Shown here: positions 34,186-45,640 of the stretch, piece by piece
Position numbering within the stretch: position 1 is the stretch's first letter
Layout: each line of letters opens with the position of its first letter
Origin: Tubiluchus corallicola
Taxonomy: Eukaryota > Priapulida > Priapulimorpha > Priapulimorphida > Tubiluchidae
Assembly (NCBI GenBank): GCA_030141605.1
Contig: JAQGDQ010001137.1
Span: 1 to 59,906, forward strand
DNA: 59,906 nt
Reading direction: 5' to 3'
The notes under the pieces: model-generated
The model's database searches: none
Told to the model about the DNA's origin: nothing
What the model saw: the letters and a program-made list of their open reading frames with translations, nothing else
Program-made: the position numbers and the translations under genes

Positions 34186-34335
34186 ATTCGAAAGCGTGCG
34201 AAACACTGTGCGGACACTCGAGATTGCTTACACAAAGCCTGGCACGCAAAGAACGCCCATATTGCTGAAGTACTGAAACAGCAAAACTTCCTACGTGATG
34301 CCAGATTACTTGATCAGGCTAGCACCACACAAGAG
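34186..34335 (+). CDS. SPTBN5: Spectrin exon 11 (end of repeat 6, start of repeat 7)
   Basis: 150 nt, 50 codons, phase 0. IRKRAKHCADTRDCLHKAW is helix C of repeat 6. QQNFLRDARLLDQA begins repeat 7, aligning with FSRDASVAEAW of beta R16-R17. The invariant helix A Trp is Ala in this copy. Acceptor ATTGTTTCAG, donor GTGAGA. Confidence 0.9.
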
Positions 34336-35315
34336 GTGAGACGAGTCAGACATGATTTGTTAACGTATCGAATGTTTGGTAGCTATTTGAAGTAAAGTGC
34401 TACCAACTGTGTAATGGATGTAAGCAAAAATACTCCTGACACCCCACCCTTTTAATGTTTTCATTATTTGTATCATTTGAAGCTGCAATTTTGTGCATTT
34501 CTTGAGTCCCCGAGCCCGACTTTCCTTTTTCGACATGTTGGGATAAAGATAAACGGATTTTTCTAAGAATCACCCTGAGTTTGATTTGTGGTACTGCAGC
34601 AGAGTAACTCTTTTCTATGCGTAAGTTGCTCATAACACTCTTGTCCTTAAACATTCAGCTCCAGCATTAAAACATGGAAAGATTATGAAAGATACAGAAC
34701 ACTGCAGGTTTTCATAACCATACAATCAGCATTTAGAGAAACGTCACTGTTATTCCCAAAATTATGGATCTGCTAAGCCACACGACACCCTACAGCCGCC
34801 ATTAAGTAACAACATTAGCCTTTTTTAGGCTGTATGTAGCAATCAAGTCAGCTACAATGATCTCTGATTAGGCAATTTTGCTGTAATTTGAAAACTTTTG
34901 TTAATTCTTAATTGTTAATGTCGAATCCGTAATTAATAATTAACAGCCATTGAACTCTAGAAGAATTTTCCGCCCTCTCACCCTTGCTCCGAGGGCGGTT
35001 GCCCCCTGTCACCCCCACTTTGCCATGCCTCTGGGCGTTGGTAGCATTTTGTTAAATAAAGCAAATGTTTATGATAGTCGAGTCGAAGTCATGATGATCT
35101 CTGACTAGGCAATTTTGCTGTAGTTTGAAAACTTTTGCTAATTGTTTTGTTAATGTCGGATTAGTAATTAATAATTAAAGTCTTTTAACTCTAGAAGAAT
35201 TTTTGCGCCCTCTCACCTTTACCCCCGGGGGTGACTGCCTCCTGTTGCCTCGACCTTACCATATCTCTGCACCGACTTCTATAAGTTCAGTAAAGCATAT
35301 TTGTGTATGTTTTAG
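34336..35315. other. Intron 11: local duplication of about 150 bp, no gene
   Basis: 34858-34990 and 35092-35225 share AGGCAATTTTGCTGTA(A/G)TTTG, CTCTAGAAGAATTTT and GCCCTCTCACC. Nothing else is recognised. Confidence 0.5.
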
Positions 35316-35515
35316 GCGTATCTAAGTTCCGTTGAAGTACCGTCTACGGTCGATCAGGCAGAGGCGCTACTCAAGCGCCACGAAGCTTTCGAGAAACTTT
35401 GCACCGCCCACGACGACAAAGCTAAAGTGCTCGCAGACAACGGCAAGGCCCTGATTGACGAAGGAAACTTTGACGCGCCGAATATCGAGCGAATAATTGC
35501 CGACACGGTGAAAAG
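35316..35515 (+). CDS. SPTBN5: Spectrin exon 12 (repeat 7, R17-like)
   Basis: 200 nt, phase 0 entry, two-base exit. AYLSSVEVPSTVDQAEALLK then RHEAFEKLC is the R17 signature of conventional beta-spectrin (YLSSREIGQSVDEVEKLIKR then HEAFEK). In conventional beta this is the partial tetramer-forming repeat at the end of the rod. Here helix C is completed by exon 13 and the rod goes on, which supports the beta-heavy call. Donor GTGCGA; a 20-bp array begins about 17 nt later. Confidence 0.93.
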
Positions 35516-35532
35516 GTGCGACTTGGTTTTAA

Positions 35533-35756
35533 TGCTGTGACTGTGTGTTTGAGAGCATGGCTATGTGTTTGAGAGCATGGCTGTGTGTTTGAGAGCATGG
35601 CTGTGTGTTTGAGAGCATGGCTGCGTGTTTGAGAGCATGGCTGCATGTTTGAGAGCATGGCTGCGTGTTTGAGAGCATGGCTGCGTGTTTGAGAGCATGG
35701 CTGCATGTTTGAGAGCATGGCTGCGTGTTTGAGAGCATGGCTGTGTGTTTGAGAGT
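35533..35756 (+). repeat. Tandem array of about 11 units of 20 bp
   Basis: Unit GGCTGTGTGTTTGAGAGCAT, beginning about 18 nt after the donor of exon 12. C/T variants at one site (GCTGCGTG, GCTGCATG, GCTGTGTG) distinguish units. Confidence 0.93.
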
Positions 35757-35820
35757 AACTCTGATGTATTGTGATATTTTTCACAAGTGTGCCATGAGTA
35801 TGACTAAAACTTTTTGTAGT

Positions 35821-36125
35821 GAATAATCCTTTTCACTGTACTAGCGATTTATAATGATCATGAAAAGGTCAAAGGTCAAGTGTAACAGACAACACATTTG
35901 TGTACACTTGACAATGCCTCACAGCCCACGCTGTTGTACTAGTAACCGTTTTAACAGCTAGCTAGAACCTTACCTAGTTCATTTTTTCTTGTTCCCAAGC
36001 AAGATCCTGCTAGTAAATCACTCTACGCACAAGTGAAATCCACGTAAACAATTGAAGTTACTGAACTGATGTGGCTTTGCTTTACCCACCTGCTATACAA
36101 ACATGTCACGTGACGCTCTAGTTAA
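35821..36125 (+). mobile_element. MITE copy E, truncated at its right end
   Basis: It begins GAATAATCCTTTTCACTGT and follows copy C through CTAGAACCTTACCTAGTTCA and TGTCACGTGACGCTCTAGTT, then loses homology before the second terminal repeat. Confidence 0.7.
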
Positions 36126-36499
36126 GAGTCTTAACTGAGTGACAGTAGCGTATATCAGATAATTTAACGTGCTACTGAATGAGACAGAGAATAGAATTTT
36201 CCGAATCCCGAACATAATTAATATATAAGTTTCCAACTTTCAAGTCTCCTCGTCCTAGGTTAGTAGGCCTGTTGGGGGTGGGTGTGAATGACCTCCGTTT
36301 TGCATCACCCCAAGGATGCCCATGGATAGCGTTTAGTTGTTGCCTTTGTTTTTGAAGATTGTTAGTTCACAGATTTCATTGTACTAGTTTCCATGACTGA
36401 GTTACTGCTCGAATGTTAGTTGCTGTTGCTGCTGTTGTTGTTGTTGTTGTTGCTTTTGTTGTTCTTGTTGTTGTTAACGGTGATTTTGTGCTGATACAG
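36126..36499. other. End of intron 12 with a GTT-rich tract
   Basis: No gene. GTTGTTGTTGTTGTTGTTGC at about 36437 forms a purine-poor tract ahead of the exon 13 acceptor. Confidence 0.5.
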
Positions 36500-36590
36500 G
36501 CGAACCAACGTGAAGAATCTCTCTGATCAGAAGAAGGATAAGTTACAGGATGCAAAGTTACATGCCCAGTTGAACAGAGACATCACAGAG
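36500..36590 (+). CDS. SPTBN5: Spectrin exon 13 (helix C of repeat 7)
   Basis: 91 nt; the first G completes an Arg codon, then RTNVKNLSDQKKDKLQDAKL and AQLNRDITE lead into the next repeat. Acceptor GCTGATACAG, donor GTATGA. The intron's first 30 nt are the founder-like unit of a 24-copy array. Reading through the donor gives an immediate TGA, so intron retention would terminate the chain. Confidence 0.9.
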
Positions 36591-37302
36591 GTATGATTTC
36601 AATGTTCATAGTAAAAGAAACAATCATTGTTCATAGTAAAAGAAACGATGATTTAGGTGTTCATAGTAAAAGAAACGATGATTTCAATGTTCATAGTAAA
36701 AGAAACGATGATTTCAATGTTCATAGTAAAAGAAACAATGATTTCAATGTTCATAGTAAAAGAAACGATGATTTCAATGTTCATAGTAAAAGAAACGATG
36801 ATTTCAATGTTCATAGTAAAAGAAACAGTGATTTCAATGTTCATAGTAAAAGAAACAGTGATTTCAATGTTCATAGTAAAAGAAACGATGATTTCAATGT
36901 TCATAGTAAAAGAAACAATCAATGTTCATAGTAAAAGAAACGATGATTTCAATGTTCATAGTAAAAGAAACGATGATTTCAATGTTCATAGTAAAAGAAA
37001 CGATGATTTCAATGTTCATAGTAAAAGAAACGATGATTTCAATGTTCATAGTAAAAGAAACGATGATTTCAATGTTCATAGTAAAAGAAACGATGATTTC
37101 AATGTTCACAGTAAAAGAAACGATGATTTCAATGTTCATAGTAAAAGAAACGATGATTTCAATGTTCATAGTAAAAGAAACGATGATTTCAATGTTCACA
37201 GTAAAAGAAACGATGATTTCAATGTTCATAGTAAAAGAAACGATGATTTCAATGTTCACAGTAAAAGAAACGATGATTTCAATGTTCATAGTAAAAGAAA
37301 CA
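36591..37302 (+). repeat. Tandem array of about 24 units of 30 bp starting at the exon 13 donor
   Basis: The intron begins GTATGATTTCAATGTTCATA then GTAAAAGAAAC. The repeats are GATGATTTCAATGTTCATAG then TAAAAGAAAC, so unit one overlaps the 5' splice site. The length divides by three, so long ORFs run on both strands; I treat them as artefacts. Confidence 0.94.
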
Positions 37303-37461
37303 ACACTAAACGAAAACTCGTTAAATGAGGAGTCATTACGCGACGACTTACTGTACCTCTTGCACTGCAGCTTCCCAAACCAGGTTACAATTATTAAATG
37401 ACGGTTTGCATCAAGGCACGTCTTTGATAGTCCTTAATCTCTCAATCGTCCTGGTTTTCAG

Positions 37462-37614
37462 ACTTCTGCGTGGATCTCAGACAAACAGAAAGCGTTTGAG
37501 GAGCCGCTTGGAAAAGTGACGAGTCTGAAGGAGAAGATGAAGAAATTACAGAAGCATCAAGCCGTGGAAGCTGAATTAGCAGCTAACGAACCTCGGATTA
37601 AGAAGATAAAAGAT
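37462..37614 (+). CDS. SPTBN5: Spectrin exon 14 (repeat 8)
   Basis: 153 nt, 51 codons, phase 0. TSAWISDKQKAFEE starts helix A with its Trp. LQKHQAVEAELAANEPRIKK matches the QKHQAFEAEL block typical of the DP-NLQ class of repeats. This is the first full repeat beyond the point where conventional beta-spectrin ends. Acceptor TGGTTTTCAG, donor GTGAGC. Confidence 0.92.
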
Positions 37615-37695
37615 GTGAGCGGTTAAAAATCAAATTTTGTAGTTGCTTTTTAAAATAGTTCATATTAATATTTGTCTTTTAATCGGGTAAAATCA

Positions 37696-38610
37696 AAATT
37701 ATTCTATTGAGTAGCTTGGTCTGGCGTACCCGATCATGTTACTTGTTTAAACATTTATAAGCGATTTAATTGGACAAAATTAAGAAAATCACGATCTAAC
37801 TTAACCTATTGAGTAGCTTAGTCTGGTGTACACTTGCGTGATTGTACACACTATTTTATTGATCACCTACTTGCTACAGTCCGTGCTGTGCAGTGTTCTG
37901 CTGCTGTTCCAGGAAAACCAACCAATCAGTCAAGGACAAATTAAGGTCGTTTCGTTTTTTAACAGGAATTTCTCCTTAAAAATAGATTAGACTTGAGACA
38001 AAAGTTTATCAGAGTGTTGTCATATTGACAAAAGGTATAACAGTAGCATATACTTTAAACGTTTATTGATACAGAAGTTTCCACAGAAATACAGGTGAAA
38101 AGATGTTTGCATATAATGTCTTGTAACAGCCAACTAGTAGAAGATAAATTGGCCAAACTAGAGCACACAGTTCACTATTAGGTTAAACCCATTTTTAGAA
38201 TAGGTAACAGATAGATAGAAGCCATATCTACTACAGTAATAGCAGTTTTACAGGTTATTAGTCTAATAGCAAATTAAATGTATTTTTTATGATTTTCGGT
38301 CGTTCGATAACAACGACAAGAGTGTTATGTCTGGATAGTTGAAATTTTCTACATTAGCTGATTTCACACAAGTGATACATTGTTATAGTCCAAACACTGC
38401 AGTTACTGGAACCTTCCAATTTATTCGTGAAAAATGGATTTTTAATTTTTCTAAGATAAGCAAATGCATTTCATATTTGCATGAAAATCCATCCTGTGAG
38501 GAGTAAAAACCTACAAAAATTATTAAATACAAACTAATCACAACTTACTGTGAACATTTTTTCACGAACCAAAGCAAAGGGCAGCAAACGTTTACGGTCT
38601 TCAAGGAGTT
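37696..38610 (+). repeat. Repeat family 2, copy 5, split by a nested insertion
   Basis: The left part runs to TATCAGAGTGTTG (38020), the right part resumes at AGTGTTATGTCTGGATAGTT (about 38310). The 7-bp AGTGTTG/AGTGTTA on both sides looks like a target-site duplication around an insert of about 290 bp. The insert is not repeated elsewhere in the window. Confidence 0.6.
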
Positions 38611-38686
38611 AAAAAACTTCTTGATCCTCAAATATTTACCAAAGATTTAATATCCGTCGTCATCCTTCCTTATTTTTTGTTTTTAG

Positions 38687-38878
38687 ACTGGTGATTTATT
38701 GGTTGCCAAGCAACATCCCGCATCCGAGGATGTAAAACATCAAGTTACTAACCTCGAGAGTCAGTGGAAGGACTTGCAAGTGTCGGCCAACAAGCGGACA
38801 AGAGTTTTGGAAGAAGCTCGGGACATTCTAGAATTCAACAGTCAGGTGGAGAAGGTTGAAGCCTGGATGAGAGACAAG
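38687..38878 (+). CDS. SPTBN5: Spectrin exon 15 (repeat 8 to start of repeat 9)
   Basis: 192 nt, 64 codons, phase 0. TGDLLVAKQHPASEDVKHQV forms the B-C turn, ESQWKDLQVSANKRTRVLEE is helix C with Trp, and VEAWMRDK starts repeat 9. Acceptor TTGTTTTTAG, donor GTAATT. Confidence 0.92.
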
Positions 38879-40585
38879 GTAATTAACACACCTGGGTATA
38901 CTGTTTAATGCTTTGAACAGAAGCAAACGTCTTTTCCTGCACAGTAATTTGGCTGATGTTTACTGGTTTATTTACGGAGGTTTTAAAATCTTTTTCATCA
39001 GCATCCTTTCTGTAAATTCAGCAGAAAATCGCTGTGTGCTTGCATAGTAAAATCATTCGTAAACCGGCTTCTATAATTGATGCTGCACTTTGTCATACAA
39101 CACGTAACTACATGCTTCTTTCATCTCTCAAAAACTCGAATAGAAAAAATATTGTTTGTAGGTCCTAAACTCACTTAACTAGAATTTTCAGAAAACTAAG
39201 CAGCGAAAATTATCACCGGAAACTTGAAAACTCGCTATAATCACCTAGGCAACGGCAGTTTCTTGTCTGCGTATTGCTGCGTGATGCGTACTCGAAAGAT
39301 AGTGATCACGTATCGCTCGTTACCTGTTACACATTACGTACAGATTGAAGGAAGCCCTTCTACGTGTTTAAATGCAAAGCGTTGTATACGCATTATGCAT
39401 TACTTACACATATACCTTTATTCGTAATATTGAAGGAAACTTTAATAATGTCTTCTTCATGTACGCCTTTTGACTTTTGTTTCAATGCTTCTAAGTTTTA
39501 ACGAACCCTCCAGGGTGCACCACTCACTAACCAAAAACATGTTTTTAATCTTATTGACAAGATACAGTAATTAAAAATTTTACTCAGTTAGTGATGTGTG
39601 TGCGCTACGAATGCTCTGATTATTTTTTCAAGCCTTATGCAGCGTTATCTAAATGATATTTAAATGACCTATCATCAAAATGGCTGCTCCTAACAGTGAT
39701 TCTTGCTTATTGTACCGAGTACGCGATTGTAGTATTATGTGACCCATTTAATTGTCAGTCTACTACACTAAGTACTGAATTAGTCTATGCTGCCATCTAC
39801 AGGCGTTGTTTTACTCTAATTGTAGAAAGTTTGTCAGAGATTGATTTTGTTTCTAAATATTGTTTCCTTTTGCTTTTATAGATATTCACTAATCAGAGTA
39901 ATTAGACTGTTAATTTCATGCTTTAATTCTGGTTCTAACTCTCTTATTCAAGTTTAAATAGAGAAAAATTATAACATTATAACACAGCTTTCTGTAAACC
40001 AATAATCTTTATTCTGCTATCAAAGAAGCCAAGTAGACTTTGATTTTGGTTTGACTAGTAGTCTATAGAGTATAGGGGACCTTTCCATTTATGGTCTGTA
40101 TGCATGAATGTGATGTAGCTTCCAATAGGAACTTGTATGTCTGGTCATGTGAATAGAGCTTTATTCTCTCAGGCATGCAAGTTTCAGTTGATCTAGAGAA
40201 GCATTGAGAAAGGATGCAAATTTTCTACTGTTAAATATCATATTGCTAACTTTATGACTGTTTGTTCAATTTTGTGATTGAGGTGAACATTGTTTACGTT
40301 TTACAATAAAATGATTGTAAATTTCTATAGTCATCGTGGGAGTTTAAATTTACATGCTTCATTCAACGTTACTGCCGATGCAAGTCCTGCATGCAAAAAG
40401 CCTGTATGTAGGTGGTATAGAATTACAAGACGAATTTTTTAAGCATTATGTAAGTGGAAGATTTTCGTGCGCTTTGATAACGTTTTTGTTTTCTTTTTAC
40501 ACATCTTTCGTTTTAACGAAGCAGTGGTTGTCTTAACGAACAATGACTTAATTCAGGTTTAATTACGTTAATGTTTCCATCGCAG
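38879..40585. other. Intron 15: no gene, one dispersed repeat copy
   Basis: 40148-40335 is copy 2 of repeat family 6. The rest is AT-rich. A short stretch, TGTGTGCTTGCATAGTAAAATCATTCGTAA in two parts near 39030-39060, resembles 18577-18605, hinting at another ancient repeat. Confidence 0.4.
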
Positions 40586-40669
40586 GAAGTGATGGTCCAT
40601 GCTGGTGATATAGGACGCGATTACGAACACTGCTTGGAGTTACAACGGAAGCTGGATGACAAAGATGTG
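40586..40669 (+). CDS. SPTBN5: Spectrin exon 16 (repeat 9, short exon)
   Basis: 84 nt, 28 codons, phase 0, the smallest exon. VMVHAGDIGRDYEHCLELQR repeats the GxDYEH signature of repeat 4, which implies that repeats 4-8 and 9-13 are duplicated blocks. Acceptor CCATCGCAG, donor GTAAGA. Confidence 0.88.
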
Positions 40670-41113
40670 GTAAGAGAAGGTTGTTCATTTCTTGTAGCAG
40701 AATTACATATTTGTCAGTTTTTGTTACAAGCGCTTAAAAACATTTATAATTAAAAACAACGCAAATTTATTAAAAGTCAAAATCATGCTATACATTTCGA
40801 CAGGCTGCTGCTGTCATCATCAGTGCTAAGTATATAAACTGATTCCATGTTTGTAAATTTACCACTGATGATGACAGCAGTAGATTGTCGAAATGTTTGG
40901 CATGATTTTGCCTTTTTAATGTAAAAGTTTTAATAAAGTTATGTTGTTTTAAACTATAAATGTTTTCGTATTTGTATTGTTTGTGATCTAGTGAATATTA
41001 TTTTACGCCATCGTTGCTAACAAGTCGTACTCCTAAATATAGATGTCCAGCTGACAGAATCCATAGATCAAAGTGTTTAAAAATGTGAAAAAAATAAAAC
41101 AGTTTGTTCAAAA

Positions 41114-41266
41114 GCTTACTGACATAGCTGCTATGAAATGGTAGAGAGAAGCTAACTGACATAGCTGCTATGAAATGGTAGAGAGAAGCTAACTGACATA
41201 GCTGCTATGAAATGGTAGAGAGAAGCTAACTGACATAGCTGCTATGAAATGGTAGAGAGAAGCAAA
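41114..41266 (+). repeat. Four units of 37 bp
   Basis: The unit contains CTAACTGACATAGCTGCTAT and GAAATGGTAGAGAGAAG. Copies are nearly identical. Confidence 0.9.
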
Positions 41267-41525
41267 ATGAAACCTTTGATCATTTTCATATTTAGCTAAT
41301 AATAGTTTTTCATATCTTTTGCACATGTTATATATCTTATGTTAGGTAAAACGATTATAACTAAATTGAACCTAGAAAGCTAAAACAATATTAAAAACTT
41401 CTTCTTCCCAGCTTTTCCCTATTCGGGGTCACCGTTGTGAATGAGTCTTCTCCACGCATTCCTGTTGTTGACCATCTCTTCATTTATGTCTTCCCTTCCC
41501 ACATGATCTTCACCGACTCTTCTTT

Positions 41526-41775
41526 TCAGGTGCTCATACTATCGCAATCTTGCGAGGCTTCCACTACTTTTACTGTTCTTCTGATATTATTATTTCTAAT
41601 TTTATCTCTTCTTGTTATTCCCACCATCCATCTCAGCATCCTCATCTCCACCACGCCCATTTTCTTCTCTTCGATCTTCTTTAGAGAAGCTGCTTCCAGC
41701 CCATAGATTAGAGCGGGTCTGACCACTTCTTTGTGGACTTTCCCTTTAAGTCTCACCGACTCATTCATAGAAGGT
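41526..41775 (-). pseudogene. LINE reverse-transcriptase C-terminal fragment (RTE-like)
   Basis: On the - strand an 80-codon ORF reads VRLKGKVHKEVVRPALIYGL, KKIEEKKMGVVEMRMLRWMV and GITRRDKIRNNNIRRTVKV. This is the Y-G-x-E and MRMLRWM block found at the end of many RTE-type non-LTR polymerases. Only this fragment is present. Confidence 0.7.
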
Positions 41776-41892
41776 TTTGGCGCAGTTTTTACAGGCGGAT
41801 GCCCTTCCTGACCCTAACCCTCCCTATTTATCCGGGCTTGGGACCGACACTGAGTTGGGCTGGCCTCCCAACCCCCAGTGGCTAGGTTTAAG
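41776..41892 (+). repeat. Retroposon-type motif stretch next to the LINE fragment
   Basis: GGCGGATGCCCTTCCTGACC, CCTATTTATCCGGGCTTGGG and ACCGACACTGAGTTGGGCTG form a string I recognise as a widely repeated element in animal genomes. TCTTCCCAGCTTTTCCCTAT at about 41402 is its usual companion. Class assignment is uncertain. Confidence 0.5.
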
Positions 41893-42635
41893 ACAATATT
41901 AAAAACAATCCACTAAGATGGTACATTGAGAAATTTGCAAGAAAAGATAAAAGAATGCAAAAACATCAAACCTGCTATATTAATGTTCAGTTACTCGAGA
42001 CACCGATTTACAAAACTTAAGTAACTTAAATATGAGAAATTTTCCGGTACAGTTTGCAAAATAGGACTTTCCGTAAAGCCTAAAGGTTTCGTGGCGCGGA
42101 ATGTAAAAAAGAAGTGAAAGTCTCATAAACGTTAAACCATAATATAGTGAGTTTATAAACAAGTTTTTCTTGTTGACGCTGTATCTTAGCTGAGAATGAA
42201 ACGGTGGTCTAGTTTTATTAGGATGTTAAACGATACAAATTTGACAATAGGATACAATACCGTCTTCCAATGATACAATAACGTTAAACTATTTTCCAAA
42301 CGATACAGTAAATTATTTTGAGCGATCAAAACGTTAAACATTACTGAAGTTAGACAATTTATGTAACAACAGAAAAAGTATCATTAACAATTAAAAAGTG
42401 GTTTAGTCTGCTTGCTACTCTATACTTAAATGGCTGCTAGTTATGAAATGCAAGTTTTTTATTCATAATGATACATAAGTAGATAAGGTACGACAGATAA
42501 ACATATTACTACGTTGAAAATATTTATCTATGCAAGCTACACATGACCAGCAAAGTGATATTAAAAATACATTGCAGTGTATTTGACTTCCATGCATCAA
42601 TGTCAAAGTGTTTAAAGATGTCTCTATACTTTGTC

Positions 42636-42808
42636 AGTATGATTCAGAATGAAGATAGCTGTTATTGCCAGTACGATTCAGAATTAAGATAGCTGTTATT
42701 GCCAGCATGATTCAGAATGAAGATTGCTGTTATTGCCAGCATGATTCAGAATGAAAATAGTTGTTATTGCCAGTATGGTTCAGAATGAAGATAGCCCTTA
42801 TTGCCAGG
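42636..42808 (+). repeat. Five units of 34 bp
   Basis: CAGTATGATTCAGAATGAAG then ATAGCTGTTATTGC, with a few substitutions per unit. Confidence 0.88.
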
Positions 42809-43151
42809 TGAAAGTACAAGAAAAGATTTAGCGTCTGACAAGCTTGTCATTTTAAATAATTCTTTTTATTCACTTCTTTGCGTAATTACTGTAAATAAAT
42901 AGAAAAGAAAAGTGAAGAGATTTGATAGAGGTAAGCAATGAGCAATCATACGTGCAAAATTCGATACGATAACGACAAAAACAAATTTTTCACGTTGATA
43001 CGATAATCGATAATTTTTTATCCGATAAGTATCGATATTTATCGTCATCATTAACACTCCTAAGTTAACATGTTGTTTGTTTTTAAACATTTTTATATTT
43101 ATAGTTGCACTCTATACTTCCTTTTGAGTACTTATTTTTATTTACATTTAG

Positions 43152-43270
43152 GCCGTACACGTCAACGAGGACACCATGAAGTACATCAACAAGCTTGCCG
43201 ACAAACTGGTTCACCAAGGACAGTCCGACACGAGAGAAATCAAAGCTAAACAAAAAGAAGTGAACGAAAA
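43152..43270 (+). CDS. SPTBN5: Spectrin exon 17 (repeat 9, helix B)
   Basis: 119 nt, phase 0 entry, two-base exit. MKYINKLADKLVHQGQSDTR parallels LADELINSGHSDAA of beta R14 and LADKLI of exon 7, with identical spacing from YEH. Acceptor TACATTTAG, donor GTACGA. Confidence 0.9.
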
Positions 43271-43339
43271 GTACGAGATAATTTTCTAACTAACAATTTC
43301 TTACCAACTAGTGACGTAAAAATAAGAAATATTTATTCT

Positions 43340-43555
43340 TTCTGTAAGTTTATGTGGTTCTACATATTGTTTCTATTAACTGCTGGGGCTTGTATCGTCT
43401 TCTGTGCAGTACATTCTATTATCACCTGGAACCATTTCATTTCAATACAGTTTAAAACTGCTGGGGCTTGTATCGTCTTCTGTACAGTACATTCTGTTGG
43501 ATGCAGGAAGATGCATATCTTGTGAATGTGCAGTAAATCCTGTTTTTGTTTTAAC
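43340..43555. other. Short duplication before the 55-bp array
   Basis: CTGCTGGGGCTTGTATCGTC with TTCTGT(G/A)CAGTACATTCT occurs at about 43380 and 43458, an imperfect tandem pair of about 78 bp. Confidence 0.6.
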
Positions 43556-45640
43556 GCTGCTAGTAAAGTCCTCGCTTAACGACTCCCCGCTTAGCGACGT
43601 TTCAATTCAACAATGCTAGTTAGTCCTCGCTTAACGACTCCCCACCTAGCGACATTTTGTTTTAACAATGCTAGTTAGTCCTCGCTTAACGACTCCCCAC
43701 CTAGCGACATTTTGTTTTAACAATGCTAGTAAGTCCTCGCTTAACGACTCCCCACCTAGCGACATTTTGTTTTAACAATGCTAGTAAGTCCTCGCTTAAC
43801 GACTCCCCACCTAGCGACATTTTGTTTTAACAATGCTAGTTAGTCCTCGCTTAACGACTCCCCCCCTAGCGACCTTTTTTTTTAACAATGCTAGTTAGTC
43901 CTCGCTTAACGACTCCCCACCTAGCGACATTTTGTTTTAACAATGCTAGTTAGTCCTCGCTTAACGACTCCCCACCTAGCGACATTTTGTTTTAACAATG
44001 CTAGTAAGTCCTCGCTTAACGACTCCCCGCTTAGCGACGTTTCAATTCAACAATGCTAGTTAGTCCTCGCTTAACGACTCCCCACCTAGCGACATTTTGT
44101 TTTAACAATGCTAGTTAGTCCTCGCTTAACGACTCCCCACCTAGCGACATTTTGTTTTAACAATGCTAGTTAGTCCTCGCTTAACGACTCCCCACCTAGC
44201 GACATTTTGTTTTAACAATGCTAGTTAGTCCTCGCTTAACGACTCCCACCTAGCGACATTTTGTTTTAACAATGCTAGTAAGTCCTCGCTTAACGACTCC
44301 CGCTTAGCGACGTTTCACAACAATGCATTAGTCCTCGCTTAACGACTCCCACCTAGCGACATTTTGTTTTAACAATGCTAGTTAGTCCTCGCTTAACGAC
44401 TCCCCACCTAGTGATTTAACAATGTAGTAAGTCCTCGCTTAACGACTCCCCACCTAGCGACATTTTGTTTTAACAATGCTAGTTAGTCCTCGCTTAACGA
44501 CTCCCCACCTAGCGACATTTTGTTTTAACAATGCTAGTAAGTCCTCGCTTAACGACTCCCCACCTAGCGACATTTTGTTTTAACAATGCTAGTTAGTCCT
44601 CGCTTAACGACTCCCCACCTAGCGACATTTTGTTTTAACAATGCTAGTTAGTCCTCGCTTAACGACTCCCCACCTAGCGACATTTTGTTTTAACAATGCT
44701 AGTAAGTCCTCGCTTAACGACTCCCCACCTAGCGACATTTTGTTTTAACAATGCTAGTAAGTCCTCGCTTAACGACTCCCCACCTAGCGACATTTTGTTT
44801 TAACAATGCTAGTTAGTCCTCGCTTAACGACTCCCCACCTAGCGACATTTTGTTTTAACAATGCTAGTAAGTCCTCGCTTAACGACTCCCCACCTAGCGA
44901 CATTTTGTTTTAACAATGCTAGTTAGTCCTCGCTTAACGACTCCCCACCTAGCGACATTTTGTTTTAACAATGCTAGTTAGTCCTCGCTTAACGACTCCC
45001 CACCTAGCGACATTTTGTTTTAACAATGCTAGTTAGTCCTCGCTTAACGACTCCCCACCTAGCGACATTTTGTTTTAACAATGCTAGTAAGTCCTCGCTT
45101 AACGACTCCCCACCTAGCGACATTTTGTTTTAACAATGCTAGTTAGTCCTCGCTTAACGACTCCCCACCTAGCGACATTTTGTTTTAACAATGCTAGTTA
45201 GTCCTCGCTTAACGACTCCCCACCTAGCGACATTTTGTTTTAACAATGCTAGTTAGTCCTCGCTTAACGACTCCCCACCTAGCGACATTTTGTTTTAACA
45301 ATGCTAGTTAGTCCTCGCTTAACGACTCCCCACCTAGCGACATTTTGTTTTAACAATGCTAGTTAGTCCTCGCTTAACGACTCCCCCCCTAGCGACATTT
45401 TGTTTTAACAATGCTAGTTAGTCCTCGCTTAACGACTCCCCACCTAGCGACATTTTGTTTTAACAATGCTAGTTAGTCCTCGCTTAACGACTCCCCACCT
45501 AGCGACATTTTGTTTTAACAATGCTAGTAAGTCCTCGCTTAACGACTCCCCGTTTAGCGACGTTTCGTTTCAACAATGCTAGTTAGTCCTCGCTTAACGA
45601 CTCCCCACCTAGCGACATTTTGTTTTAACAATGCTGAACA
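43556..45640 (+). repeat. Tandem array of about 38 units of 55 bp
   Basis: Unit pieces: TTAGTCCTCGCTTAACGACT, CCCCACCTAGCGACATTTTG, TTTTAACAATGCTAG. It begins about 285 nt after the donor of exon 17. Two subtypes alternate at the unit junction, GCTAGTTAGTCC and GCTAGTAAGTCC; the second creates a perfect GTAAGT donor-like hexamer. Confidence 0.95.

Noticed and set aside
36593-37401. HSKRND and MFIVKET repeat proteins
   Set aside because: The 30-bp unit is divisible by three, giving open frames on both strands inside an intron; exon 13 itself runs into a stop at the donor.
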